A stretch of 64,000 nucleotides of DNA, from contig NW_026570250.1 in assembly GCF_019649055.1 (NCBI RefSeq), positions 248,001-312,000 of the forward strand, read 5' to 3'. Within the stretch, counting starts at the first letter, position 1. Each line of letters opens with the position of its first letter. Source of the stretch: Paramacrobiotus metropolitanus. Lineage: Eukaryota; Tardigrada; Eutardigrada; Parachela; Macrobiotidae. This document shows, in pieces, positions 35,401 to 46,215 of the stretch. The translations under genes and the position numbers were made by a program. The notes beneath the pieces are model-generated. The model searched no databases and was not told where the DNA came from. It worked only from the letters and a program-made list of their open reading frames with translations.

Positions 35401-37850
35401 TACAAAGTGGAAGCTGAAGCATACCAACCAAAACGTTAACCGCGATGCTGATGAAAGCAAAAATATGGAAAAACGCTCCAAGCGGCAAAGTGGCGTTTCA
35501 GCTCAAAAATCTGTCAATGGATCTTGTTGGGCGCTGGATGAGTTACTGGACATTTTTGAAATTACACAACCGGCTCTTTCAAGGTCCGAATTTCTACGTC
35601 TTTGCCCGGCTCTTGTACAGCAGACATATTCCGGAGTGTGCGAGCGATCATCGGATTCACCTCCTGTGGAAAAACCAGTTTCAGGGATAACGGATGCAGA
35701 AAGTACTGTACATGATCAACTTATAATTGCACAGTAGTTTTGTTGTGAATCAATAAGGTCTGTGTGTATATATTACATATAATCTTTGAGATGGTTTATT
35801 AGACGTTATACCTCTCAAAAATGTGCACATGACCCAGAAACTTTTAGTAGTTCGTAGCGTTTTGCCTGCGGAAGAAATGCAAAATACAGGGTTTTAAAAT
35901 TAACTAGAAGAAGAGCGTGCGATCTCCTTGTCGTTTTCTATAGGCCGGCTATTTGCTCAAACAAACTTATGGTACATTTTTGCTTATTGATTTTAATGGG
36001 CTTTGATTAATTTACTTGCAGAGTATGGGTATGGAACCGCTTCGGTCGTGATCATCAGTCTGCTCTCCGTTTTGGGAATAATTTTTGTGCCATTGTTAAG
36101 AAGGAAGGTTTACTATTATGCTCTGCAAGGATTCATCGCTCTGGGAGTGGGCACTTTATGTGGAGATGCGTTGCTGCACTTATTGCCAGAGGTAAACTGT
36201 AGTCCCCTTAAGCTTCCTAAACATTTCCTAAATATGGTATGCATTATCTTCTTAAGATTCTGTACCACATTTCACACTGGTTAGTGACATTGCATTGTCA
36301 TACTGGTTGGTGTTGCTGATCTATACAGTTTGTTGGTGTACAGACTGACTTGTGACTGTTGTATGGTCATTGGCAACAAGTATATTAATTTTGTAAAGAA
36401 AATTGTTAATAGACAGAATGTAGCGATTAAATTAATTTAATCGCTACATCCGCATAATATTATGCGGATGAAGTTTTGTAATGACGGCCGATTCCTGCGT
36501 GCATATGTATTCGTATCATTCTGATTTGCAGGCTCTGCACATCCACGAGGAGCATCAGTCCTCCTCCGATTCCGCCAAACCCGATCTCGATATTCCCGAC
36601 AACAACTTGACAATATGGAGAGGTGTTGCTTGTCTTGGAGCAATCTACGTATTCTTCCTCTGGGAAGTTTCGTTGCACTATTTCATTAGCCACAGGAAAC
36701 GTCATAAAAAGTCCGATGCGAAAGGTCAAACAGTGGATGATGATGAACACACGCACGCACACCATGATCACTCGCATGTGCCCGACCCGTCCACGTTTGC
36801 CAAGGCCAGGAATCAGTCAAACGGAACGTCTGTGGCCCAAATGGAGCTGAAGCCCTCAAAACTCTCTAACGGCGAGCTAAAAACTGCGGAACACCAACAC
36901 GTGCATGCCGATGACCAGGAGAAATTTTTGGGTATTCCAACCTTTTCGGTGTCCGTAATGGTCAGTGCGACCACAGAAAATGTGTTGTACGTTTTAGGAA
37001 TTGCTCCATTGGCATGGATGATTTTACTGGGAGATTCCATTCATAATTTTGGTGATGGCCTTACAATTGCTGCCGCATTTTCCGTGGATGTCCGGTCAGG
37101 CATTTCTACTTCTATTGCTATTTTTTGCCATGAGATTCCTCATGAGCTAGGTACATAATACAAACTGGTAACGCTTTCACATGCTTGTTTTTTAGTTTTG
37201 GTGGTGATTTTACAGGAGATTAGGTTAAACCTGTCGATATCTGTTTAATTACGTAAATTGTATTTACAATTGATGATGATTAATGGTAATTAAGTTACTT
37301 TTCGACATTCGGTTTTTACTTTCGTTCGGAATATTGGGATTCCCATTTCCCGTGTTGTTTTTTGTTACCCTCTAAACCGGTCTAATGTTTCTATAGGTGA
37401 TTTTGCAATTTTGCTCAATACCGGAATGCCATTTAAACGGGCGTTGATACTGAACTTCATTTCGGCCTTGACTTGTTTAATTGGCTTTTATATCGGAATT
37501 CCAATTGCATCATACGATTCCGCCAGACAATGGATTTTCACAATTGCTGCCGGCATGTTCCTATACGTCGCATTAGCCGATATGGTACGAGTCGAACAAA
37601 GTTTATGAATTTAAATATTACTTCTACAAATATACGGATAATAGCGATAGTCTGTTTGCATTGTGATGTCGACGTAAAATTTAATGACAACAGAGTTTAA
37701 TCTGCTCTGACGGTATTTGTATTATAGCTTCCGGAGCTCAAGCATGGAGCTAGTAATATCCTGATGCTGGTAATGCAGAACCTTGGATTAATTGTTGGCG
37801 TGGGAATTATGATACTTATGGCCTTATACGAAGAAGCCATACAAATATGA
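32469..37850 (+). CDS. SLC39A: ZIP zinc transporter, LIV-1 subfamily (ZIP4/ZIP12-like)
   Basis: ZIP proteins import zinc and related divalent metals across the plasma or vesicle membrane. Firm exons are 34879-34967, 35106-35294, 35361-35702, 36022-36191, 36532-37150, 37397-37584 and 37728-37850. The N-terminal exons (about 32469-32740 and 33187-33494) are likely, but their junction phases did not all close, so a small exon may be missing. A signal-like segment follows the ATG at 32469. The ectodomain has CP-A-L (RLCPALVQQ), the PAL motif of ZIP4/12. The transmembrane core shows [10 protein letters not shown], a His-rich loop ([10 protein letters not shown]), [11 protein letters not shown] and the metal-site motif HEIPHELGD with the first His retained, unlike ZIP8/14 (Glu). 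The end is NLGLIVG and IYEE-type [11 protein letters not shown]8/14 resemblance in the ectodomain leaves the exact orthologue open. Confidence 0.88.
36418..36470. repeat. Two abutting perfect palindromes in a ZIP intron
   Basis: A 32-nt perfect palindrome (36418-36449, 16-bp arms, no loop) overlaps by three bases a 24-nt perfect palindrome (36447-36470, 12-bp arms, no loop). Both are in the intron between exons 36022-36191 and 36532-37150. Confidence 0.92.
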
Positions 37851-38513
37851 TAATAACTGGATTGAACTTTGAGTGGCCTTTTCTGTCTTCAAAGCGCAGT
37901 TGTTTGAAGGTGTATAGCTTGATTATCAGCTTACAATTGTTAGACGCATCAAGCTGCCTACCAGATTATATGCGCAATTAAGCGCACCATGCAGTAGAGT
38001 CAGTACGTACTTGTTGCCGGACGTTTATGGGAGTAAGTAGGCTGGGAAAACAAAGTTTATGTTATGTATGTAACTGATTTTATTTTTCGGTAATTTTGAT
38101 CTGAAGTCAGTCCGCGAAACCAGATTACAAATAAATTAAATCACGTAGCCTTTCATTACACTTCCGAGAGAAACTGATTTGGAAGTTTTAGTGTGACTGT
38201 ATAATATAACTTGTAAAGCATTACATAGCTTCATGGTTACATCAATCAACGATGACGACAATCTTGACAAAATTTTAATTCGCATATCTTCATACATGTG
38301 CAGACGAATTAAATGTGAGAAAACCGGTTGGGAACGAACACCACCATTATCGAACTTCCACAAGGACAAAATTAACTAAAAAAACAGTGCGAAAGAGCGA
38401 GATGCTAATTAATGCGCGCATTAATTGTGATCATAAACAGGGAAATGTAAGACAGGATAGGATTCCAAGTTCAGTGACAACAGCCTCAGCTGGCTACCGC
38501 GTAAGGAACTCGA
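37851..38513. other. Convergent 3' region between ZIP and sHSP
   Basis: Contains the 3' ends of two convergent genes. An AATAAATT polyadenylation-like signal lies near 38130. A 20-nt perfect palindrome sits at 38407-38426 (10-bp arms, centre GCGC). No additional gene. Confidence 0.55.
38407..38426. repeat. 20-nt perfect palindrome
   Basis: AATTAATGCG followed directly by CGCATTAATT: a loopless perfect palindrome between the convergent ZIP and sHSP 3' ends. Confidence 0.9.
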
Positions 38514-39597
38514 TCACTTGCGGGTCTCATGGGTGATAGGGATCTCATGATGCTGGTTCTGCTGAATGGCCGGTGGATTGAAGGGTGCCTCGATGGTCAG
38601 CACACCATTCGGGGTCAAACGAGATTTCATCTGCTCGAACTGCATACCCTGGGGAATCTGCACCATACGGCGGAACTCGCGAATGGCATGATGATCCTGC
38701 AAACAGAAAATCATTTGGATGATATTAGTGAACGTATTTCAATACGCTAAAAAATAATACTGTACGACAGGAGTGCGGAACAAATTTTGTAAAGAAATCC
38801 ACTCTCTGCATTAACTACGTAAATAATAATTCAGTCACTGCCGCACCAATAATATACAAACAATACATACTATACTAATAACAACCATGACATGACTAGG
38901 AAATGTTATTAAGTGAAACCAAACTCATCCGGTTACGTATAGAAAATCTAGAATTACTTACTTAATGCGCTACGTTTTCAAGACTTCTAGTTTCTAAACC
39001 TACCTCGCCCTTATCCTCATGCTTGGCAGTGATGATGACCTTGTTGTCGGCAGTTTTAACTAGAAAAGCAAACCCCCATGAAAACACATTATACAGAATA
39101 CAATCACAAAAACGGTAACACTGTCTGTGTGTAGAGTTATTACTTGAAACATCCTCCGGCTTGAAGCCACCAACATCGAAGTGGAAGCGAGCCAACTTGC
39201 GACCATTCTCCTCGACAAAATGTGGCATAACCGGATAGGAGCGGTCAACAAGAGACCCAAGATTTGTGCCAGATCCGCGAGACAGTTGACGCTCCAATCG
39301 GTTGAAATCACGGTTCATGTGGCGGAACTACATAATAGAGTTTTTGTAACGCTAGGAAGTATGGGTTTGCATAGACTGCCCAACTACTCGTAGGAGTTTG
39401 CTAATCTTATCGTCAGATGAATGCCACCATGGACTACTCGAGTACGCTTCCCGCTTACAATGACAGTTTCGGTCACTTACCTGGCGATCGAAATCCTGCA
39501 TGTCGCCAGTAAAGCCAAAAGGGTCGAAAATGTCCATTTCTCGGCCACGTCCGCGTGCGTAGTCGCGGTCATAATCTCCATAATGTGGTCGCATCAT
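38514..39597 (-). CDS. Small heat-shock protein (alpha-crystallin family)
   Basis: ATP-independent holdase chaperone that forms oligomers and keeps unfolding proteins soluble. Four exons close in phase to 179 residues: 39481-39597, 39144-39327, 39004-39059, 38514-38696. The N-terminal arm is Arg/Asp/Tyr-rich (DRDYARGRGREMD) with an IFDPFGF segment. The alpha-crystallin domain (about 80-160) has FHFDVGGFKPEDVS, IKTADNKVIITAKHEDKGE, FRRMVQIPQGM and the family signature SRLTPNGVLTIEAP. The C-terminal tail contains an I-x-I motif (EIPIT). Two ATGs are adjacent at 39597 and 39594; the first is used here. The promoter carries a TATA box and a heat-shock element. It is divergent from kanadaptin. Assignment is firm. 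Confidence 0.95.
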
Positions 39598-39728
39598 TTT
39601 TGCGGCTGTTGATAGGCGATATTACCAGAAAAAAATGTCAAAAATCCTGCTCAAAACCTTTTCCAAGTCGCTTGTAAAGCAGTGTAGGAAGAACACACTA
39701 AAAACCCCAAAAGCTCCGATCGATGCTG

Positions 39729-39737
39729 CTTTATATA
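39729..39737 (-). promoter_or_regulatory. TATA box of the sHSP gene
   Basis: TATATAAAG on the minus strand, about 130 nt upstream of the sHSP start codon, which leaves room for a leader of roughly 100 nt. It is the clearest TATA box in the window. Confidence 0.7.
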
Positions 39738-39780
39738 CCGAACCGAACCACGGGCAATTCGTTCGCCAAGATACAGGGAT

Positions 39781-39793
39781 TTCCAGAAGTCTC
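39781..39793 (-). promoter_or_regulatory. Heat-shock element
   Basis: Alternating 5-bp modules TTC-nn-GAA-nn-CTC; the third block has one mismatch. It lies about 45-65 nt upstream of the sHSP TATA box, the usual HSF1 position. HSF binding is inferred. Confidence 0.6.
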
Positions 39794-39935
39794 TAGATCA
39801 AGTTGTCGTGCAAAAGCGTGCAATGCAAACCGAGGTGGGCTGTACTTGTTCCCAGTGGAATTTCCCGTGCGCGCAATATCTCCCAAACCGCTGCCCAGGA
39901 GGTTGCACCGCCCGGTCGGCGGAAGTGAGTAGAAG

Positions 39936-40000
39936 GAGAGCATAGTAATACTATGCTCTCGTAGAAGTGTAAATAGCATTAACTAGCGTTAATGCTATTT
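39936..40000. repeat. Pair of perfect hairpins in the sHSP-kanadaptin divergent spacer
   Basis: Arms at 39936-39947 and 39949-39960 (12 bp, 1-nt loop) are followed by arms at 39971-39983 and 39988-40000 (13 bp, 4-nt loop). Both are perfect. Confidence 0.92.
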
Positions 40001-40430
40001 TAAATGAACGAAATATTACGATAAAGAATTAGATGATTAATTCCTTTAAAAGTTATTAACATCAATTCTTTTTATTTTCATAACTTAAAAATGCTTAATT
40101 TTTCTAACAATCAGACTCCGCTTAGTCAGTCATTACGTAGTGGATGCGCCGGATGGCGAAAGCTGTCATCCGGCTTCCCACCCTGGGCATCCGCCGCTAT
40201 AGTATGTTGAAACATGCAGATGGCGCCCAGAGGCGGTAGACAAATGCAACTTGTCCTCACAGACTTCATTCGCTTCATCTCCACCGCGACAACGAAAGAG
40301 AATACTCTGGATTCTGGAAGTGAATTTTTAAAATCAAATTCTTTTATCCTTATCCACTGGATAACTACAGTTTTTAATTTGGAAACTTTTACCTTTTTGG
40401 TGGTGTTCACTGTTCACACGATTTATCGGA
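40001..40430. other. Rest of the divergent sHSP/kanadaptin spacer
   Basis: The minus-strand open frame at 40126-40410 overlaps the presumed kanadaptin leader and has no homology. No TATA box is evident for kanadaptin. Confidence 0.4.
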
Positions 40431-43400
40431 ATGGCTTCTGAGAGTGCGTCGGAAGACATTGATCTGAAGGTTCCTTCTCAAAACGTAGCTAGTCATAGAA
40501 ACGATGGGGCTGATTTCAACGATTCAGATCAAGATGCCTTTAAAATTCCCTTTGAAAATTCCAGAGTGTCAGAAGGTAAAGTGGAAGCTTTGACAGGTAA
40601 GAGATTGCTATAACTTGGGAGTAGCTCAGTAGCATAAATTTACAAAGATTTTCTCATCGCAAATGTGTGGTTGTTGAATGCCAGATGAGCGCGACAGATC
40701 CGAGAAAACTGCTGTCGTAACATGTCCCTATGATCCGCCATTATGGGCCACGATTCCTGATCCAGGATATTCGTTGGAAGTTGTGCGAAATGGAACGATT
40801 GTCAATCGGGTCGATCTCTCATCAAGCGGTAAAAGTTATTTCATTATTGGACGCTTGCCCGATCACTGTGATATCAGTACGGAGAATCCCAGCTGCTCGC
40901 GATTCCACGCCATTCTTCAGTTTGGACAGAAAGATCCCGACGATAAAAAGGGATTTTACCTGTACGATTTGACCAGTACGCACGGAACTTTTCTTAATAA
41001 AATCAGACTCCCAGCCGCGACGTATCAGCGGCTGCAGAACGGTTTCGTCATGAAATTCGGACAGAGCACGCGCTTGTACGTTATGCAGGGGCCGGGTGAT
41101 GGCGAAGAAGAGGAACAGGACCAAGTTACAATGGCAGACATGCGAGTTGCGAAAGCCGCAGCGCTTGAAAAGAAGTCGGATGATACTGCGAAAGAAGTTC
41201 CTAAGGAAACCGAAGATTCGGGTATGTTATATTTTCATTTCAGAAAAAGGAAATCAGATATACAGGAATTCATCAGCCCATCATTTTGAACCTTTTTCGC
41301 CGTTAAATAAATTGAATAACAAATACAGCAACTTTCAAAGCGAAAATAGCGAAGAAATTTACAAACCTAAATCTAATTTTTGGAATATCACTAAATTCTT
41401 TATTCTACCGTAGACTGCTAAAAAACCGCACAGAATCTATTCTTATTGAAAACAGTGGATTTTAATTCGCTCGTCTTGATTTTAACTTTTTTTGCGATCT
41501 TTGTTTTGTTTCTGGTTGTTGCTTCGTAACGTCGCTTTCACAGTCGTTGTTCTTTTCCTAGGTATCGACTGGGGCTTCGGAACAGATGCATCGGATGAAG
41601 TGGAGGAAAAAGAGGTCGGTTTTCTGGAAGCAGCTGTGTCCGGTGACGACGCATACTTCAGAGATGATCCGAAGAAAGCTTTAAATGCCTTTTTTGTGCG
41701 GGAAGGCATGGATATGGAGTATGATGTGGAAGAAATCGGTCAGGGCTATAAAAAGCAGTTCCTCTGTCGAATTCCTTTGCCGGTGGAGACAACTAACGGT
41801 AGACAGCTCGTTGCGGAAGCCACTGTACATGGGAAAAAGAAGGAAGCATTAGCCGCTGCCATCCTGGAAGCTTGTCGCATTCTTCATGCCAAAGGTGTAT
41901 TGAAAGGTAATACTCGGGCGCAGTGTTCTTTTTTCTAAGTGAAACGCACATTGAAATGTATAGTTTTTTCCGGGATTTCCTAGTTTTTGGGGAATTTCTT
42001 CCTCGGACAGGAGTACTGTGCTTGTACGTATATGATTGTACGAGTAGTTAACCCTGATGAAACGACACATCCAATAGAACGCTTTTTAACGTTTGGAAAG
42101 TTTTGACACTGGAGCTTGTGTGCATTTTGTGTTTGTGTGCATTTTGAAACACCGTGGATTCTTAAACACCAGGCATACTTAAGTATGGTTTCTCTCACAG
42201 CATTATTGTTGCATTAAGGAGATTTAGTGCGTCTCATAAGGAAAGACATTTAACGCACTGCAAGATACGGGCGAGTATTTTTTCTGCATGCCCCTTGTTA
42301 AGATCTAAACTAACATTAAATTAATGTACTGTAGACTGTAGTGGTATGTATTTGCTTGCAAAACTCCGCTTGCTTGCTTGCTTTGCTGGCGTCTTTTAGG
42401 TATTGTCTAATGCCGTCAAAAATTTTTCGTATGTTTTTATTTGTTAAAGCTTGGTTCATTCAGTTATTGCCAAGCGGTGCTTGCTTGTTATTTTACCAAA
42501 CTGGCTCTTGCAGTAAATCTTACTTCGTATATAATAATATGTAATGCGTAATGAACATTGGAGTTATAGATGCAACAATCGTACTTAATAGCGTTCTCTG
42601 CGCAGTATTATTGAAGCGCTTGTAGCAGAACAGAATAACCACATTTCAGTAAACTGCTTCACTTATTTTTGCCCAGAAAGTGGTTTGTTAGGTGATGCAC
42701 AGTATTCGTACAAAGTAGAATGTGATTCCGTCAGCTTCACATGCACTCCTAGATTAGTTCAGCATCTTTGGTGCAGAGGCGGAAGCCGTGAATTGTAGGA
42801 CCGCTTATTACAGCGTCGTGCAATCCACACCCCTTGAATTGGAAAGATGCAGTAGTGTCTTCCTTTTGCTTATTGTGACATGTCATCAACTTTTTTTCTC
42901 TATATCGTGATCGTAACTGCTTTTGTCAGTTGCTGTCTTTGGTTTGTCACTTAAGATGATTTATGAGAAAAATCGATTAGGAAGTCGTTTATGTGGTTAT
43001 TCATCAAGTTTTTTTGTACTGTCGTGATGGCATATGCTGGGCTTTTTTTGTTCAATAATGTCTGGATATGAAGTTTGCAACAAATCACATAATTGGGACA
43101 GATTCATAGGAGAGCAGGCTTTGAATCCTGCATGACTGATGACTGTAATTGTGTATTTTTTCTTCAGGCACAACTAGTGTGGGACGTCAGCGAAAGGCCC
43201 GGAATTGGGCAGATGAAGATTATTACGATTCAGATGAAGATGCGTACCTCGATCGAACCGGAACTGTCGAACGGAAGCGCCAACAACGGATGCAGCGGGC
43301 AAAAACCGCCAAGCAAGAAACCGAAACGTTTGACAGCTTGTCGCAGCGCTTGGAGGATGTGAAGAAAGAAATGCTCGATGTAACAGAGAAATTACAAATG

Positions 43401-44456
43401 GCCGACAAGAATAAGGCAGCATCGATGGGAGACGGGGGTGTGGATGCGCTGGATAGTTTCATGGAGGCCATCAAGTCCGGTCTGATAATGGACCCAAAGA
43501 CCAAAATCAAGCTAAGACAGAGATTGAGTGAACTGAAACTGGAAGAGGCGCGACTGATCCGGCTGATCAATATTGTCAAACCCTTAGATTTACCAGCTAT
43601 TTTACCGAGTTTTTCCAGTAAGCCACTGAAGCCGGAACCGGAACCCAATGCGGAAGGCTTTTCTTACGGCCGATTAAAAGCCGCTCCACTGCCGCCCCGG
43701 TCGGCGCCGGTTTATGACCATGGAAATGTGGAAGAGTTCAAGGCCGAAGAGGATGACGAAGACGGTGGTAGAGGCGATGCTGGTGACCAAAACAAAGATG
43801 TGCAAAGCAGCACTGCTTTTCAGGATCCCGTTAGTCAGGTGATCTTCGACTGTGCGCCTACCAAAACTGCGAATGAGCAGCAAAACGAGGCGGTAAATTC
43901 TGAGATTAAGAGGAAGACTTCCATGAGCACAAGTCCCGAAGAAGAAAGGATTATATCTAGCGGTAGCGCGGCTGACGTGAGACCATATCTTCCCCAGGTA
44001 TATTTTTTGACGGATCAATAGAAACGTTTATACACGCAACAATCCTTATGTAAACTCGATGTCATAATATTATTATAGTATTTGGTAATGCGGTAGATAC
44101 GTATTAGCGTATTTCTAGTGGTAAGTGTTGCGATTAATCTGATTCATGTTGAGGTCTTAATATGGTGAAGTAATTACTGTGCTTATTCTGGTAGGGTATC
44201 GTTATTATTTCGTATATGTTGAGAAACTTGTTGGTTATAGAGCAAGAAGAAGAAAATTGATCGGAAAGGAAATTATGAATATGATGCCTCGGATCCGGAT
44301 TATGCAATGTGGGTGCCACCTGAAGGTAGGTAATGATAGGATATAAGTGTTACGCTTTTCTTGTGGCTTTTTTATTAGCGGATAAACGTTAGCATGGCTT
44401 TTTCAGATCAAGCCGGAGATGGGAAGACCAATCTCAATGCTCGCTTGGGATATTAG
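40431..44456 (+). CDS. SLC4A1AP: Kanadaptin (SLC4A1AP) FHA-domain protein
   Basis: Kanadaptin is a conserved, mainly nuclear FHA-domain protein first reported as an anion-exchanger adaptor; splicing-related roles have been proposed. Six exons close in phase to 670 residues (human about 796): 40431-40596, 40685-41221, 41562-41906, 43168-43997, 44241-44325, 44407-44456. The FHA domain (about 85-190) has FIIGRL, the SCSRFHAIL phosphothreonine pocket and STHGTFLN. A dsRBD-like region follows (KKALNAFFVREG, KQFLCRIPLPVE, LVAEATVHGKKKEALAAAILEACRIL). Then come the diagnostic RKARNWADEDYYDSDEDAYLD and coiled coil, and the C-terminal box DYAMWVPPE then GDGKTNLNARLGY. The intron at 41907-43167 is 1.26 kb and otherwise empty. 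Shorter than human mainly in the acidic linker. Very sure. Confidence 0.95.
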
Positions 44457-46215
44457 TCTTTGTTCGTGTTTTTTGTTATACAGTAGGGTGCAACTGCTCG
44501 GCATACATGGTTATAAATCACAGTTTTTGTACCTTTATCTGATCTGTATCAGACGCTCGTTTTCGAAGCATTTGTAAACTAATGTTTTCAAAATTTGTTG
44601 CAACTACTAACTGGGAAAATATTTATATGCTCGTAGTGGACATTAAACAGAACGCTGAGCTGTAGGTTCGTTAAGCTGACAAGTAGTGGTTTCCTAAATT
44701 AGTCTCGTTTATTGTGCTGGAATAGTAAAACGATACGGAAATCATGTGCCTAAAATCAGGAAACCTTAATATTAAGGCACACAACTGACAGGGTAGCTGT
44801 GCAGGAAATGGTGTCAGATTACTTCCGGTTCAGTAGAGCAGTTTTCTTAAAGTTATAAGTGCGAAAGTTACAATTTATGACATGTTAATTTTGCTGTCGC
44901 TGACAATATCACATTTAATATATCACGCCTTACACATCCTGCAGCTCTTTTTGACCGTCGAAATACCATGTAATCCATGGGGCTGGCTTTCCAATAAAGT
45001 CACGGACCGATAGGCATTTCTTCACGAGAGTGACGGTATCCGCTCATGTGTCAAGTCCTGCCCATTGTTGGAAACTCATGCAGGAATCATTTGTATGCCC
45101 TGCATTAGCGCTTGCTCCGGATAGCATATTATCGTCGGTCTGCGCCTGTGCGCGAGCTGCCTGGTACAGTTTGTAATACAAGTACTAATATTATGTAATA
45201 TTATTATAATACTTCTGCTGCAATTCGTATGCAAACAGAAATGCGGTGGCATTTGGTATGTCACCGACTCACCGTACGTGCAAATTGTCTTGCTTTAATC
45301 GCTACGCTGCATATTGTCGAAGTCAGTCAAATTTGAAAATTAATATAAGTTGATGTGAAGCGCATCCATCTCGCACTACTGTGTACAATTGAAAGTAGCG
45401 CGTTATATATAAATAAACTATCTATATGCATCTGCCACACATTTGTAAAACAGTCTTGAGCTTTTCAATGGAAAGTCATCTCCCGGGATTAGAATTACAA
45501 CATTCTGATTAAGTATGTCATGAATGACCACGATTCATTTCACTATAAATCAAAGCCAGTCGAATAATAATCTAAGCAAAAAAAGAATGGTCGTTTGATA
45601 ACCAAAATCTGAAAGCCAGCATCTGTTGGCAACTTGGACTAGACCGGCGCCTGTGTCCACAAACGTTGGCTGCAGATGTCTTTTCAATGTAGCGTCTGTA
45701 ATGAAGATCAGGTACAATATTAGCCAGATGCTTATGCATTTTTAAAATCAGACATAGTAATTTAGTTATTAATAACTTAATTATATCATTCATGTATATT
45801 AATTATATCATTAACACAACAACGTACTTCTATCGGGAAATATTAAACTAACCACACTGTTATCGGGAAACAACAGATATGCGCTACAGAACAACAGATA
45901 TGCGCTAATTACCTAAAAATCAATGTTTTTTGTTCTGTAGTTTTGCAGGTAATTATTTACGCGGCATTCAAAAATGTAAAGGTAATTAATTAGGTATAAA
46001 CGAGATGTAGAAATGATTGAGTTATTGCAGTGTTTTACTTACCACAATATCACAAAATGCGGTCGGTAGTGTTTAAGCCCAGTACAGTACAGCCATAATT
46101 AAACTGTTCTTTGAAACCGCTTAAATGTAAAAATTCCGGTCAGGTGGCAGACATAACATCGCAGGATATTGGAATCGGGTTGGGCTGTAATGAAATACTG
46201 GCACATATACACATG
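44457..46215. other. Intergenic DNA between kanadaptin and the GPCR
   Basis: No gene. A direct repeat of AACAACAGATATGCGCTA occurs at 45869-45886 and 45890-45907. TTAATTATATCATT is repeated near 45779 and 45800. Both genes converge here, so it holds their 3' untranslated regions. Confidence 0.5.
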
